Positions 23,916 to 32,093 of a DNA stretch of 64,000 bases are shown one piece after another. The notes below the pieces were generated by a model that saw nothing but the letters and a program-made list of their open reading frames with translations, had not been told where the DNA came from and searched no databases. Position 1 is the stretch's first letter; the number at the start of each line of letters is the position of its first letter. This DNA is from Nocardioides sp. NBC_00368. Its GTDB lineage: Bacteria > Actinomycetota > Actinomycetes > Propionibacteriales > Nocardioidaceae. The stretch is from the NCBI RefSeq assembly GCF_036090055.1, contig NZ_CP107970.1, positions 1,118,501-1,182,500 of the forward strand, written 5' to 3'. The position numbers were made by a program, and so were the translations under genes.

Positions 23916-24437
23916 GTGGCGAACACAAGCGAACCAAGCAGCGCAGTCGAGCGCGCCGTGGCGGAGATGGACGAGCGTCTGCGGGTGACTCAGGCGGTGG
24001 GCGCGTTGATCCTGCTCGTGGTGACGTTGACCGCTCCTGTGCTGGTCAGCATCGACGATTCGACTGGGAATGATCATCGCAACGTCAAGGCAGTCTGGTC
24101 GGCGTTGTCCTATGCGAAGCTCCTGGTGAGCAATCCGGATGCCGACTTCGGAAGCCACACCTCTCACGTCGTCGTGTTCGTAGGGCTGATCGCCACGGTC
24201 GCGCTCTGCCTGTTCATGCTGGTCGGCGTCCTGTCCGTGCTGATCCCTCTCTCGGCGAGACCGCGACGGTTCTGGTCGGTGGTCAGCATCGCGACTGCGG
24301 TCGCACCAGTGGTGACGCTCGTCGGTCTCGGTCTCTCTTCGGGTGACTCCGAGTTGGCGGCGACATGGACGACCTTGGCGCCCACGGGGCTCGGCCTCTG
24401 GGTCCTCGCTGCAACTGCACGTCAGGCAACCTCGTGA
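23916..24437 (+). CDS. Hypothetical four-helix membrane protein
   Basis: The 173-residue protein (GTG start) has a hydrophilic N-terminus and four predicted membrane segments at about 26-46 (VGALILLVVTLTAPVLVSI), 85-110, 119-140 and 150-168, with a longer soluble loop between the first two. No family or catalytic motif is recognised. It stands between the methyltransferase remnant and an oppositely oriented methyltransferase gene. Confidence 0.65.
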   Translation: MANTSEPSSAVERAVAEMDERLRVTQAVGALILLVVTLTAPVLVSIDDSTGNDHRNVKAVWSALSYAKLLVSNPDADFGSHTSHVVVFVGLIATVALCLFMLVGVLSVLIPLSARPRRFWSVVSIATAVAPVVTLVGLGLSSGDSELAATWTTLAPTGLGLWVLAATARQATS

Positions 24438-24489
24438 GTCAGCTGCTCGCAGGTGGCTACATCGGTGAGTCCACGAGCAGGGAGATCGC

Positions 24490-25287
24490 CTACGCCCGGG
24501 ACACCGGCAAGCCGGTCTTGTTGACCGATCGGCGGTTCGACCGAGCGACCAGCAGATAGCCGGCGCCGTCGGCGTCGACGGTCGTGGTCTCGACGGTCAG
24601 TCCGACGCTCTGCAGCTGGGCGACGAGCTCCTCGTAGCGGTAGGGCCAGAACGACAACCGCTCCGCGCACGTGTGGAGAGATCCGTCAGGCCTCACCTCG
24701 GTCACGGCGATCTCGAAGTGATGCTCCTGCTCCCAGTCCGGCGCGATCTGGGTGTGGTAGATGACCACCGCGTCGCGACCGTCGCGGCGGATCAGGTGAT
24801 CGCGGACATCGATCCGAGAACCCCGAGCCCGGACGACCTCCCACATCCGGGAGGTGAGGACGAGTCGCCCGTCAGGACGCAGGAGTCGCGCCATCGAGGC
24901 AAGGGCGGCCAACCGGCCGCGTGACCCTTCGGCGTGACCGAGGGAGTTGCCGACGCAGAACACCAGGTCGAAGGTCGAGGCCTCGAGCTGACCGGTCAGG
25001 TCCTCCCAGCTGACCTGGCGCGCGTCGAGCCGCACGCCGTGCTCGTCGGCGAGTGCCGCGGTTCGACGGATCATCCCGGCACTGGCATCGGTCGCCACGA
25101 CGTCCAGGCCATGACCGGCGAGACCGACGGCGAGCTGGCCGGTGCCGCAGGAGCAGTCGAGGACCCGTGCGTTCGGCGGCAGAGGCGTCACCAGGTCCTC
25201 GAACCTCGCGACAGAGCCGTCCGGGGAGAGATGCTCGTCCCGAATCAACCACTCGTACGCCTCGGACAGTGCGCCATAGCCGGCCAC
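24490..25287 (-). CDS. Class I SAM-dependent methyltransferase
   Basis: The 265-residue protein has motif I VLDCSCGTGQLAVGLAGHGL (near 43-62), motif II with ATDASAGMIRRT, FDLVFCVGNSLGHAEG (motif IV) and RLLRPDGRLVLTSRMW (motif V). The CGTGQLAVGL form resembles glycine/sarcosine-type N-methyltransferases, but the substrate cannot be read. Start GTG 25287 is supported by a near-perfect GGAGGTGATC Shine-Dalgarno at 25291-25300. An in-frame ATG at 25338 has no such site. Confidence 0.8.
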   Translation of the reverse strand: MAGYGALSEAYEWLIRDEHLSPDGSVARFEDLVTPLPPNARVLDCSCGTGQLAVGLAGHGLDVVATDASAGMIRRTAALADEHGVRLDARQVSWEDLTGQLEASTFDLVFCVGNSLGHAEGSRGRLAALASMARLLRPDGRLVLTSRMWEVVRARGSRIDVRDHLIRRDGRDAVVIYHTQIAPDWEQEHHFEIAVTEVRPDGSLHTCAERLSFWPYRYEELVAQLQSVGLTVETTTVDADGAGYLLVARSNRRSVNKTGLPVSRA

Positions 25288-25354
25288 AGTGATCACCTCC
25301 GTCGTCCAGCGAACCAGACACGGAGGTCGCGATGCCACTGAGTTTGCGGCGCCC

Positions 25355-26089
25355 TCAGCTCGCCGCCGCCTGCTGGGTGAGCACGTCGAAGACCACCTCG
25401 TCCTCGGCCCCGGAGGCCAGCCGCCAGACCGCGTCCGCGATCTCGTCGGGGTCGAGGGTCGCGAACGGGGCGGGGGCGCCTGGCTCGGTGAGCATCTGGT
25501 GGATGTCGCCGCGCTCGATCAGGCCGCCGACGACGAGCGAGCCGATGCGTACGCCGTCATCGCCCTCCTCGGCCAGGGCAGCGGCGAGGGTGCGGGCGTA
25601 GGTCCGGAGCGCGGCGGAGGCGGGCCCGTAGGGACCGAGGAACGGGATCGGGACGAGCGCGCTGACCCCGGAGACGTAGACGAGGGAGCCACTGCCGCGC
25701 GATCGCATCGTGGGCAGCACCAGGGAGGCGACCTCCGCCGCCGGTTCGACGGTCTCGGCCACCGCACGGCGGATATCCGCGGGCCCGGTCTCCAGGATGC
25801 CGGTGGTGGGTGCGGACAGGTCGTGGGCGCCGGGGCCGTGGTAGACGACGTCGAGCGGGCCGAGCTCGGCGGTGATCTCGTCGAGCGCGTGGGCGGCGGC
25901 GCCGGGGGCGCGCAGGTCGGCCGCGACCGCGACGGCGCGGACGCCATGCCCTGCCAGGGCCTCGAGGTAGCCCGGGTGGCGATCCGCGCTGCGTGAGACC
26001 AGCCCGACGGCGTACCCCTCCTTGGCGAACCGTTGCGCCACCGACATCCCCAGGCCGGGGCCCGCGCCCAGGACCGCGATCGTGCTCAT
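25355..26089 (-). CDS. SDR-fold protein lacking the catalytic lysine
   Basis: The 244-residue protein has the Rossmann loop LGAGPGLGMS and a catalytic-strand segment YVSGVSALVP. In place of the YxxxK motif it reads YGPAS, so the Lys that activates Tyr and holds the cofactor ribose is absent. The family in general reduces carbonyls with NAD(P)H; here catalysis may be altered or lost. It is divergent from an HxlR regulator with a palindrome between them, so it is likely the regulator's target. Confidence 0.78.
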   Translation of the reverse strand: MSTIAVLGAGPGLGMSVAQRFAKEGYAVGLVSRSADRHPGYLEALAGHGVRAVAVAADLRAPGAAAHALDEITAELGPLDVVYHGPGAHDLSAPTTGILETGPADIRRAVAETVEPAAEVASLVLPTMRSRGSGSLVYVSGVSALVPIPFLGPYGPASAALRTYARTLAAALAEEGDDGVRIGSLVVGGLIERGDIHQMLTEPGAPAPFATLDPDEIADAVWRLASGAEDEVVFDVLTQQAAAS

Positions 26090-26110
26090 CTTCTTCTCCC
26101 TCATGGATAG

Positions 26111-26128
26111 GTTGCTGACATCAGCAAC
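26111..26128. promoter_or_regulatory. Putative HxlR operator
   Basis: GTTGCTGA-CA-TCAGCAAC is a perfect 18-bp inverted repeat in the 78-bp gap between the SDR gene (start 26089) and hxlR-type gene (start 26168). HxlR regulators bind such dyads upstream of divergent oxidoreductase genes. Confidence 0.72.
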
Positions 26129-26167
26129 TCTCGCCGTCCGGCGGCGCTCGCGGAAGAAGGCACTTCA

Positions 26168-26557
26168 ATGTCAGATGGGAACACCGATGTGCCCCAGCAC
26201 ATCGTGAGCGTGGCTCTCGGGCCCGGGCTGCCGGCTCTCGTCCCGGCCGGGGAGTACGAGGCATGTCCGGTCACGCAGACCCTGCAGATGCTCGGCGACA
26301 AGTGGACCCTGCTCGTCATGATGATGCTCGCCGAGCGCCCGCACCGCTACAACGAGCTGCGTCGCCGGGTCGAGGGGATCAGTCAACGGATGCTCACCCG
26401 GACCCTGCGGGTCCTGGAGGACGAGGGGATCGTGACGCGCACGGTGTTTCCGACCGTGCCGCCGGGTGTCGAGTACGCGCTGAGCGAGCGCGGCCGGGAC
26501 CTGCTGGATCCTCTGGCCGGTCTCGCGGACTGGGTCGTCCGAGGTCCGGCCGCCTAG
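26168..26557 (+). CDS. HxlR-family transcriptional regulator
   Basis: The 129-residue winged-helix protein shows the family signature CPVTQTLQMLGDKWTLLVMM (starting near 33), a recognition region with HRYNELRRRVEGISQRMLTR and the wing after LEDEGIVTRTV. The single Cys at the start of the signature is the redox-type Cys found in many HxlR proteins. It is divergent from the SDR-fold gene over the GTTGCTGA palindrome. Its stop overlaps that of the convergent SnoaL-like gene. Confidence 0.88.
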   Translation: MSDGNTDVPQHIVSVALGPGLPALVPAGEYEACPVTQTLQMLGDKWTLLVMMMLAERPHRYNELRRRVEGISQRMLTRTLRVLEDEGIVTRTVFPTVPPGVEYALSERGRDLLDPLAGLADWVVRGPAA

Positions 26558-26985
26558 AACCCGCGGGTCCAGACGACCTGCTCGTGCAGCTTGCGCGAGC
26601 GCCAGCCCTCGGGCGTACGGACGAAGGTGTGGCGGTAGAGCCCGCCGACCTCGACGACTCGCTCGCCGCCCGCGCCGTCCGAGATGACCATCGGGTTGTC
26701 GAAGTAGGCGACGATCTCCGCCTCGTCGGCCGAGTCGGCGAAGGCGTAGGAGATCTGACCGAGGGTGTGCAGGCGCTTGCTCGAGAACGCCGGCAGCATC
26801 TCCGCCAGCCAGGCCTTGACCTGGGGGTACGCGTCGATGGTGCCGCCCGACTCGGAGTAGTCGATGACGGCGTCGGGAGTGAAGACCGTGTCGAGGGCGT
26901 CCCAGTCGCCGGTGTCGACGGCGAGCGTGTAGCGGGTCAGGGCATCGGCGATCTCGGTACGGTCGATCAGTTCGCGGGTTTCCAT
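26554..26985 (-). CDS. SnoaL-like / NTF2-fold protein
   Basis: The 143-residue protein is a complete SnoaL-like domain: RTEIADALTRYTLAVDTGDW at the N-terminus, DTVFTPDAVIDYSESGGTI, and a beta-sheet C-terminal half ending in WRSRKLHEQVVWTRGF. This fold covers ketosteroid isomerase-like enzymes and dehydratases, with residues such as D and H in the pocket. It lies 10 bp after the Ddn-type gene and probably shares its KstR-controlled promoter. ATG 26985 is chosen because GAGGAG then has proper spacing; ATG 26991 is possible. The substrate is unknown. Confidence 0.78.
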   Translation of the reverse strand: METRELIDRTEIADALTRYTLAVDTGDWDALDTVFTPDAVIDYSESGGTIDAYPQVKAWLAEMLPAFSSKRLHTLGQISYAFADSADEAEIVAYFDNPMVISDGAGGERVVEVGGLYRHTFVRTPEGWRSRKLHEQVVWTRGF

Positions 26986-26995
26986 CGACATCTCC

Positions 26996-27484
26996 TCAGG
27001 AGCGGGGTGAGAGGACGATGACCGGGATCTCCCGGTCGGTCCAGGTCTGGTAGGTCTCGAAGTCCGCGTACGTCTCCAGCAGCCGTGGCCACAGGGCCTT
27101 CTTCTCCGCGGGGTCGGCCACGCGGGCCCGGACGAGTCGGCGGCCCCTGCGGGGGAGGCGGACCGCGACGTCGGGCTCGGCGCGCAGGTTGGCGACCCAC
27201 TGCGGGTCCTTCGGTAGGCCGCCCTGCGACCCGACGACCACGAGATCGGCGCCGGAGGTCATGAACAGCAGGGGAGTGGTGAAGGTGCGGCCGGACTTGC
27301 GGCCGACGTGCTCCAGGAGAAGCACCGGTGCGGGCTTGCGCCATCCCGCCATCACCCGCCACCGACCGCCTACCCGGCCGTTGGTCAGCTTGAACAGCGC
27401 GGCGTTGGCGCGGGCGCCGTACTTGATGACTCTCGCCGTCAGCGGCGAGTCCAGGCCTGCGGGACGATCGAGAGAAGGAGACAT
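26996..27484 (-). CDS. Ddn-type deazaflavin (F420)-dependent nitroreductase family protein
   Basis: The 162-residue split-barrel protein has the F420-binding family signature GRKSGRTFTTPLLFMTSGAD (near 61-80) followed by LVVVGSQGGLPKDPQWVANL, and a C-terminal YQTWTDREIPVIVLSP. The family uses reduced F420 to reduce quinones, nitroimidazoles or enones. It is divergent from an LLM oxidoreductase over KstR operator 5, so it probably reduces a steroid intermediate; this is inferred. ATG 27484 is used; GTG 27493 is an alternative. Confidence 0.85.
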   Translation of the reverse strand: MSPSLDRPAGLDSPLTARVIKYGARANAALFKLTNGRVGGRWRVMAGWRKPAPVLLLEHVGRKSGRTFTTPLLFMTSGADLVVVGSQGGLPKDPQWVANLRAEPDVAVRLPRRGRRLVRARVADPAEKKALWPRLLETYADFETYQTWTDREIPVIVLSPRS

Positions 27485-27506
27485 GGCGAACACTCTGGCA
27501 GAAACT

Positions 27507-27520
27507 TAGAACACGTTCTA
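27507..27520. promoter_or_regulatory. KstR-type operator 5 (perfect)
   Basis: TAGAACACGTTCTA lies between the Ddn-type gene (start 27484) and the LLM gene (start 27531). TAGTGT overlaps its right end 6-7 bp before the LLM ATG, so the rightward transcript should begin at or near the start codon. Confidence 0.88.
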
Positions 27521-27530
27521 GTGTTGGTCC

Positions 27531-28415
27531 ATGCGCTTCACCTATGCCGAGGCAATGACGCAGGCCGACTACTACGCACCGCTGGCCCAGGCGGCGGAGG
27601 CGGCCGGCTACACGAGCATGACCGTGGCCGACAGCCTGATCTATCCCGAGGAGTCCGACTCCACCTATCCCTACACCGACACCGGCGACCGGGAGTTCCT
27701 GCAGGGCAAGGAGTTCATCGAGGCGTTCATCCTGTGCGCCCATCTCTTCGCGGTCACCGAGACGCTGCGCCTGACGCCGTTCGTGGTGAAGCTGCCGGTG
27801 CGCCCGCCCGTGCTGGCTGCCAAGCAGGCCTCGAGCCTCGCCTTCCTCTCCGGCAACCGGCTCGGTCTCGGCGTCGGCCTGTCCCCGTGGCCGGAGGACT
27901 TCGCCGCCCTCGGTGTCGACTGGAAGCGCCGCGGGAAGCGGATGGACGAGTGCATGGACATCCTGCGTGGCCTGACCGACCCCTCCGGCGACTTCTTCGG
28001 CTACGACGGCGAGTTCTACGAGTTCGCCCCGCTCCAGCAGCGTCCCGCGCCGACCGAGAAGATCCCGCTCCTCGTCGGCGGCCACGCCGACGCCGCACTG
28101 CGCCGGGCGGTCCTCAAGGGCGACGGCTGGATGCATGCCGGTGGCGACGGGGAGGAGCTCGACCGGCTGCTGGTGCGTCTCGCCGAGATCCGGCGCGAGG
28201 AGGGCGACACCCGCGACGACTTCGAGGTCCACGTGATCAGCTACGACGCGTACGACCTCGACGGGATCAAACGGCTCGAGGACAAGGGCGTGACCGACTG
28301 CATCGTCGGCTTCCGCGACCCGTACGTGAAGGGTGCTGACCCCGAGCCGCTGGAGAAGAAGATCAAGCACCTGGAGTGGTACGCGGAGAACATCATCGCC
28401 AAGGCGAACGGATGA
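27531..28415 (+). CDS. LLM-class flavin/F420 oxidoreductase
   Basis: The 294-residue luciferase-like barrel has FVVKLPVRPPVLAAKQASSL (near 84-103), NRLGLGVGLSPWPEDFAALG and a C-terminal PLLVGGHADAALRRA segment typical of the family. It lies directly beside KstR operator 5 with no room for a ribosome-binding site and overlaps the next gene by 4 bp. It is probably an F420- or FMN-dependent steroid-catabolic oxidoreductase; the reaction is not known. Confidence 0.83.
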   Translation: MRFTYAEAMTQADYYAPLAQAAEAAGYTSMTVADSLIYPEESDSTYPYTDTGDREFLQGKEFIEAFILCAHLFAVTETLRLTPFVVKLPVRPPVLAAKQASSLAFLSGNRLGLGVGLSPWPEDFAALGVDWKRRGKRMDECMDILRGLTDPSGDFFGYDGEFYEFAPLQQRPAPTEKIPLLVGGHADAALRRAVLKGDGWMHAGGDGEELDRLLVRLAEIRREEGDTRDDFEVHVISYDAYDLDGIKRLEDKGVTDCIVGFRDPYVKGADPEPLEKKIKHLEWYAENIIAKANG

Positions 28416-29584
28416 CCTCGCCGGAGCCCAGCGCGGCGTACGGCCTGACCGAGCCGCTCCAGCGGGCGATCGCGGAGGCGGAGGAGCTGATCGCCAACGC
28501 GCCGTTCATCCGGACGGAGGCCGACCGGCTCGAGGGGTATGAGTACCTCTCCGGCCGAATCAGGATGGCCATGCAGACGGCGTTCGACTACGACCTCGAG
28601 CAGCCGCTCTTCGTGAACCCGACGCACCAGTTCTCCAAGCAGGGTCTGGACAACCCCGACGCCATCTATCTCAACGCCTACCTGCGAGAAGGCGTCGAGT
28701 ACGTCGTCCGCGGCCGCCGTGGGACGAGCGCCGACCTCTCGTTCCAGGTGATGGGCGGCGCCTATACCGCGGAGGCCGCCGCGACCAGCCTGATGGCCTT
28801 CGACGACCGCAAGCTCCAGGTCGACGAGGACGGGTCCTTCGAGTTCACCTACACCGCCGAGCCGGGCGCGAAGACCCTGATCGTGCGCGAGGTCTTCAAC
28901 GACTGGGACACCGAGACCCGCGGCACGATCACCATCGAGCGCCCCGACACCCTCGGCCGGCCGCGCCGCCCGCTCACCCAGGAGCTGCTCCGGAAGAAGT
29001 ACGAGGTCGCCGCCCGGTCGCTGACCGGCTCGATCCAGACCTGGTTCGCCTTCCCCCAGTTCTTCCAGTACAAGGAGCCGGTCAACACCCTCACCGTTCC
29101 GGCCCGCACGCCGGGTGGGCTGGAGTCGCAGTTCTCCTCGATCGGCCACTACGAGCTGGCCGAGGACGAGGCGCTCGTGGTGGAGGTGCCGCGATGCGAC
29201 GACTGCTCCTACCAGGGGTTCCAGATCGGGTCCGACTGGTACGCATCGACGGACTACGAGACCCACCAGACCAGCCTCACCAAGGCCCAGGCGGTCACCG
29301 ACCCCGACGGCGTGATGCGCTTCGTGATCTCCGAGCGCCCACCCCTGGACGGCGAGCCGATCGCCAACTGGCTCGAGACCACCGGTCACCGCACGGGGTC
29401 GCTGATGCTGCGCTGGCAGCGGCTCGAGCGCGACCTCACGGCTGCCGACGGTCCGGTGGTCCACAAGGTGAGCCTGGGGGACGTACGCGACCTGCTGCCG
29501 CACACCGAGACGCTGAACCCTGGGGGGTATGCGGAGAGGATCACCGCACGTCAGCGGGCGGTTGCGCGCCGGATGCTCAGCTGA
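28412..29584 (+). CDS. Conserved hypothetical protein (DUF1214-like), KstR-linked
   Basis: The 390-residue protein has an N-terminal helical part (1-90) and a long beta-rich part that includes LREGVEYVVRGRRGTSADLS (near 92), VREVFNDWDTETRGTITIER and FQIGSDWYASTDYETHQTS. This layout resembles DUF1214-containing proteins. It may be the counterpart of one of the conserved hypothetical genes next to Rv3530c, but I cannot verify that. ATGA overlap with the LLM gene shows an operon under KstR operator 5. No catalytic motif is obvious. Confidence 0.7.
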   Translation: MTSPEPSAAYGLTEPLQRAIAEAEELIANAPFIRTEADRLEGYEYLSGRIRMAMQTAFDYDLEQPLFVNPTHQFSKQGLDNPDAIYLNAYLREGVEYVVRGRRGTSADLSFQVMGGAYTAEAAATSLMAFDDRKLQVDEDGSFEFTYTAEPGAKTLIVREVFNDWDTETRGTITIERPDTLGRPRRPLTQELLRKKYEVAARSLTGSIQTWFAFPQFFQYKEPVNTLTVPARTPGGLESQFSSIGHYELAEDEALVVEVPRCDDCSYQGFQIGSDWYASTDYETHQTSLTKAQAVTDPDGVMRFVISERPPLDGEPIANWLETTGHRTGSLMLRWQRLERDLTAADGPVVHKVSLGDVRDLLPHTETLNPGGYAERITARQRAVARRMLS

Positions 29585-29629
29585 GGTAGGGCGCGACGCG
29601 AAGGCGTCGGACGCCTATGCTTGCCGCCC

Positions 29630-32044
29630 ATGGCCAGCCCCCACCACGAGCCACCGACGATCCCGGGTTTCCGGCATCGCGCGCTGATCGGCGCGGGCGG
29701 ATCCTCGGAGCTCTTCCTCTACGAGTGGCAGCAGGAGAAGGTCGACGTCGCCGTGAAGGTCTGGAACGACCGGCTCGGCGCGGAGATCCAGGACGCGCTC
29801 GCCCGGGAGACCAAGGAGGTCGCCGAGCTCGCCGCCCACCCGCATGTGCTGCCGCTGCATGCCGTCGGGGTCAGTGACGACGACCGCTGCTTCGTGGTGA
29901 TGGACCACCGCGCCGGCGGTGACCTGGAGGCCCGCCGCAGGAGCGAGCGGCTCCCCGTCGCGGAGGCGCTGAGCCTCACGATCAAGGTCGCCGGCGCGCT
30001 CGACGTCGCGGCCCGGCACGGCATCCTGCACGGCGACGTGAAGCCGGCGAACATCCTGCTGACCAGTGCCGGGGAGCCGCAGCTGGTCGGCTTCGGAAGC
30101 TTCTCCTCGGCCGGACGTCCCGCTGGTGCAGCCTCGTCCTCGCTGCCGTGGATGGCGCCGGAGATGCTCGCTGAGCCACCCGAGCCGAGCGCCTGGGCGG
30201 ACATCTGGAGCCTGGCCGCGACCTGTTACACGCTGCTGGCGGGACGTACGCCGTTCGAGGGGGTGGACGGCTCCAGTGGCCCGGAGGCGCTGGCGGAGAG
30301 GATCCGGGAGTACGAACCCCTCGCGATCGACCGTGACGACATCCCGGCGTCCTTCGAGGAGGCGCTGCGCAAGGCGATGTTCAAGCGCCGCGCCGGGCGG
30401 CACTGGAGCGCCGCCGACTTCGCCAAGGCGCTCCAGGCGGTCGAGGGTGAGCTCGGTCTGCCGGTCACGCCGCTCGCCGAGATGCCCGAGCCCGGGGCCG
30501 AGGCGCCGGAGCTGGCGACGATCACGGATCCCCCTGAGGAGGTCGCCGAGGTATCCGAGGCCCCTGAGATCCCTGAGACTCCTGAGGCCGCCGTCGTCGA
30601 GATCGCACCGGACCCGGTTCCGCCTCCGGTGCAGTCGGAGTCGGAGTCGGCCGCGGCGGGGGACACCGCCGAGGTGCCGATCGTGACCGGGCTGGTGATC
30701 GCCAACGTTCCCGAGGACCCCGGGCAGACCGAGGACGACGTCCTGGGGCACCGGGTCGACGTCGACCGGGTGGCCCGTCTGCTCGTCTCTGAGCACACCC
30801 AGCTCCCGATCTCGGTGGCCGTCCAGGGGCTGCCCGGGAGCGGGAGGTCGACCTTCCTGCGGAAGGTCCAGGAGCGCGTCGAGTGGCTGAGTGCGCACGA
30901 CGACGCCTACCCCGCCCGCACCAGGCACGTACGCATCGACGCTCGCCAGTACGCCGACGGTGACGTGGCGAGCGGAGTGCTCGAGAGCGTGCGAAGCGTC
31001 GGGAAGAGCCAGCCGCCGCCGCTGGTGGCGAAGCACCAGGCCGCGCAGCGGCGGACCGCCGAGCTGCGGGCCGCGCTGGCGGGACTGCCCGAGGAGGAGA
31101 CGCAACGCGGCAAGCGCCGGACGCAGCAGCCGATGACCACCAGCATGGCCCTCGCGGCGATGGACCGGGAGGTCGCGGCGTACGAGGCTGCGCTGCGGGC
31201 GGCCCCGCCCGGGCCGCCACCGGGCGCGCCCGCCGGCTCGCTGTCCGGTGCCCCGTCCGCGCGGACGATCGTCTATGTCGACGACCTGGACCGGTGCGAT
31301 CCGGCCACGACGGCCGGCGTGCTGCGGGCCGTCGACGAGCTGGGCGGCCAGGAGGGTGTCGCGGTCGTCGCGGCCGTGGACGCGCAGACCTTGCGGCGAT
31401 CGCTCGAGGGCAGGGTGGCGGAGCCCGCTGCGTACCTCTCCCGGCTCTTCGACGTCCCGTTCGCCCTGCGTGCGTTCGCGGGCGATCCGGCGGTGCGGTT
31501 CATGCGGTCGCTGATGCGCCAGGCGGTGCCGTCGTGGCCTTCCGCGCTGGCCGCGGGCGCCGGTGACCACTCCGGTCGCCAGGGCGTGGTCGCGAGCTTC
31601 GAGATGACGCCGGGTGAAGCGCTGTTCGTGAGCGAGCTGGCGAGGTTCTGCGCGACGCCCGGGGGCGCCAGGAAGCTGCTCGCGGTCTACCGGCTGGCGC
31701 GCACGGCGCCGGTGAACGTGGGCGCCGGCCAGGCCGGCCACCACGCTCTGGGGATCCTGATGGCGATCCTGGTCGGTGCGCCGGCGCAGGCCTCCCATGT
31801 GCTCGGGGCCGTCGTCGAGGCGCTCGCGGCGGGCGAGGACAGCGGGACCTTCCGCAAGCTGCTCGAGCAGGTGGCTCGTGAGCACACCGCCCAGTGCGGG
31901 CGGGCGACGTGCAGTCCGTGCTCGGACTGGTCCCGGGTGCTCCGTGCTCACGCCGACCTCGTCCGCGGGCAGCAGGTGCCACAGGAGATCGGGGCGTACG
32001 CCGCATGGGTCGACGAGGTGGCGAGGTTCAGTTTCCCGGGCTGA
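29630..32044 (+). CDS. Degenerate Ser/Thr kinase domain fused to KAP P-loop NTPase
   Basis: The 804-residue protein has a Hanks-type kinase domain (about 13-275), an acidic Pro/Glu-rich linker (280-350) and a KAP NTPase domain (about 365-800). Kinase features seen are GAGGSSELF (21-29), K43 (VAVKVW), the catalytic loop HGDVKPANILL (134-144), MAPE (176-179) and DIWSL with D191. The DFG motif reads VGFGS (153-157), so the Mg-binding Asp is Gly154, and HRD is HGD. KAP features are Walker A GLPGSGRST (400-408) and Walker B TIVYVDDLDRCD (546-557). The C-terminus has a CGRATCSPC cluster. KAP proteins are often membrane-linked or defence-linked; a pseudokinase-controlled NTPase is my inference. ATG 29630 is chosen over TTG 29621. 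Confidence 0.82.
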   Translation: MASPHHEPPTIPGFRHRALIGAGGSSELFLYEWQQEKVDVAVKVWNDRLGAEIQDALARETKEVAELAAHPHVLPLHAVGVSDDDRCFVVMDHRAGGDLEARRRSERLPVAEALSLTIKVAGALDVAARHGILHGDVKPANILLTSAGEPQLVGFGSFSSAGRPAGAASSSLPWMAPEMLAEPPEPSAWADIWSLAATCYTLLAGRTPFEGVDGSSGPEALAERIREYEPLAIDRDDIPASFEEALRKAMFKRRAGRHWSAADFAKALQAVEGELGLPVTPLAEMPEPGAEAPELATITDPPEEVAEVSEAPEIPETPEAAVVEIAPDPVPPPVQSESESAAAGDTAEVPIVTGLVIANVPEDPGQTEDDVLGHRVDVDRVARLLVSEHTQLPISVAVQGLPGSGRSTFLRKVQERVEWLSAHDDAYPARTRHVRIDARQYADGDVASGVLESVRSVGKSQPPPLVAKHQAAQRRTAELRAALAGLPEEETQRGKRRTQQPMTTSMALAAMDREVAAYEAALRAAPPGPPPGAPAGSLSGAPSARTIVYVDDLDRCDPATTAGVLRAVDELGGQEGVAVVAAVDAQTLRRSLEGRVAEPAAYLSRLFDVPFALRAFAGDPAVRFMRSLMRQAVPSWPSALAAGAGDHSGRQGVVASFEMTPGEALFVSELARFCATPGGARKLLAVYRLARTAPVNVGAGQAGHHALGILMAILVGAPAQASHVLGAVVEALAAGEDSGTFRKLLEQVAREHTAQCGRATCSPCSDWSRVLRAHADLVRGQQVPQEIGAYAAWVDEVARFSFPG

Positions 32045-32068
32045 CTCCTTTCAGCCCTTCCAGAAAAC

Positions 32069-32082
32069 TGAAACACGTTCTA
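32069..32082. promoter_or_regulatory. KstR-type operator 6
   Basis: TGAAACACGTTCTA, the same variant as operator 1, ends 11 bp before the SDR start at 32094. TACTCT follows directly as a possible -10. Confidence 0.84.
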
Positions 32083-32093
32083 CTCTAGGCGCC

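Noticed and set aside
30490..30680. Acidic Pro/Glu linker of the kinase-KAP gene as a separate repeat element
   Set aside because: The low-complexity DNA is explained by codons for Glu, Pro and Ala in one open frame; no unit length is conserved.
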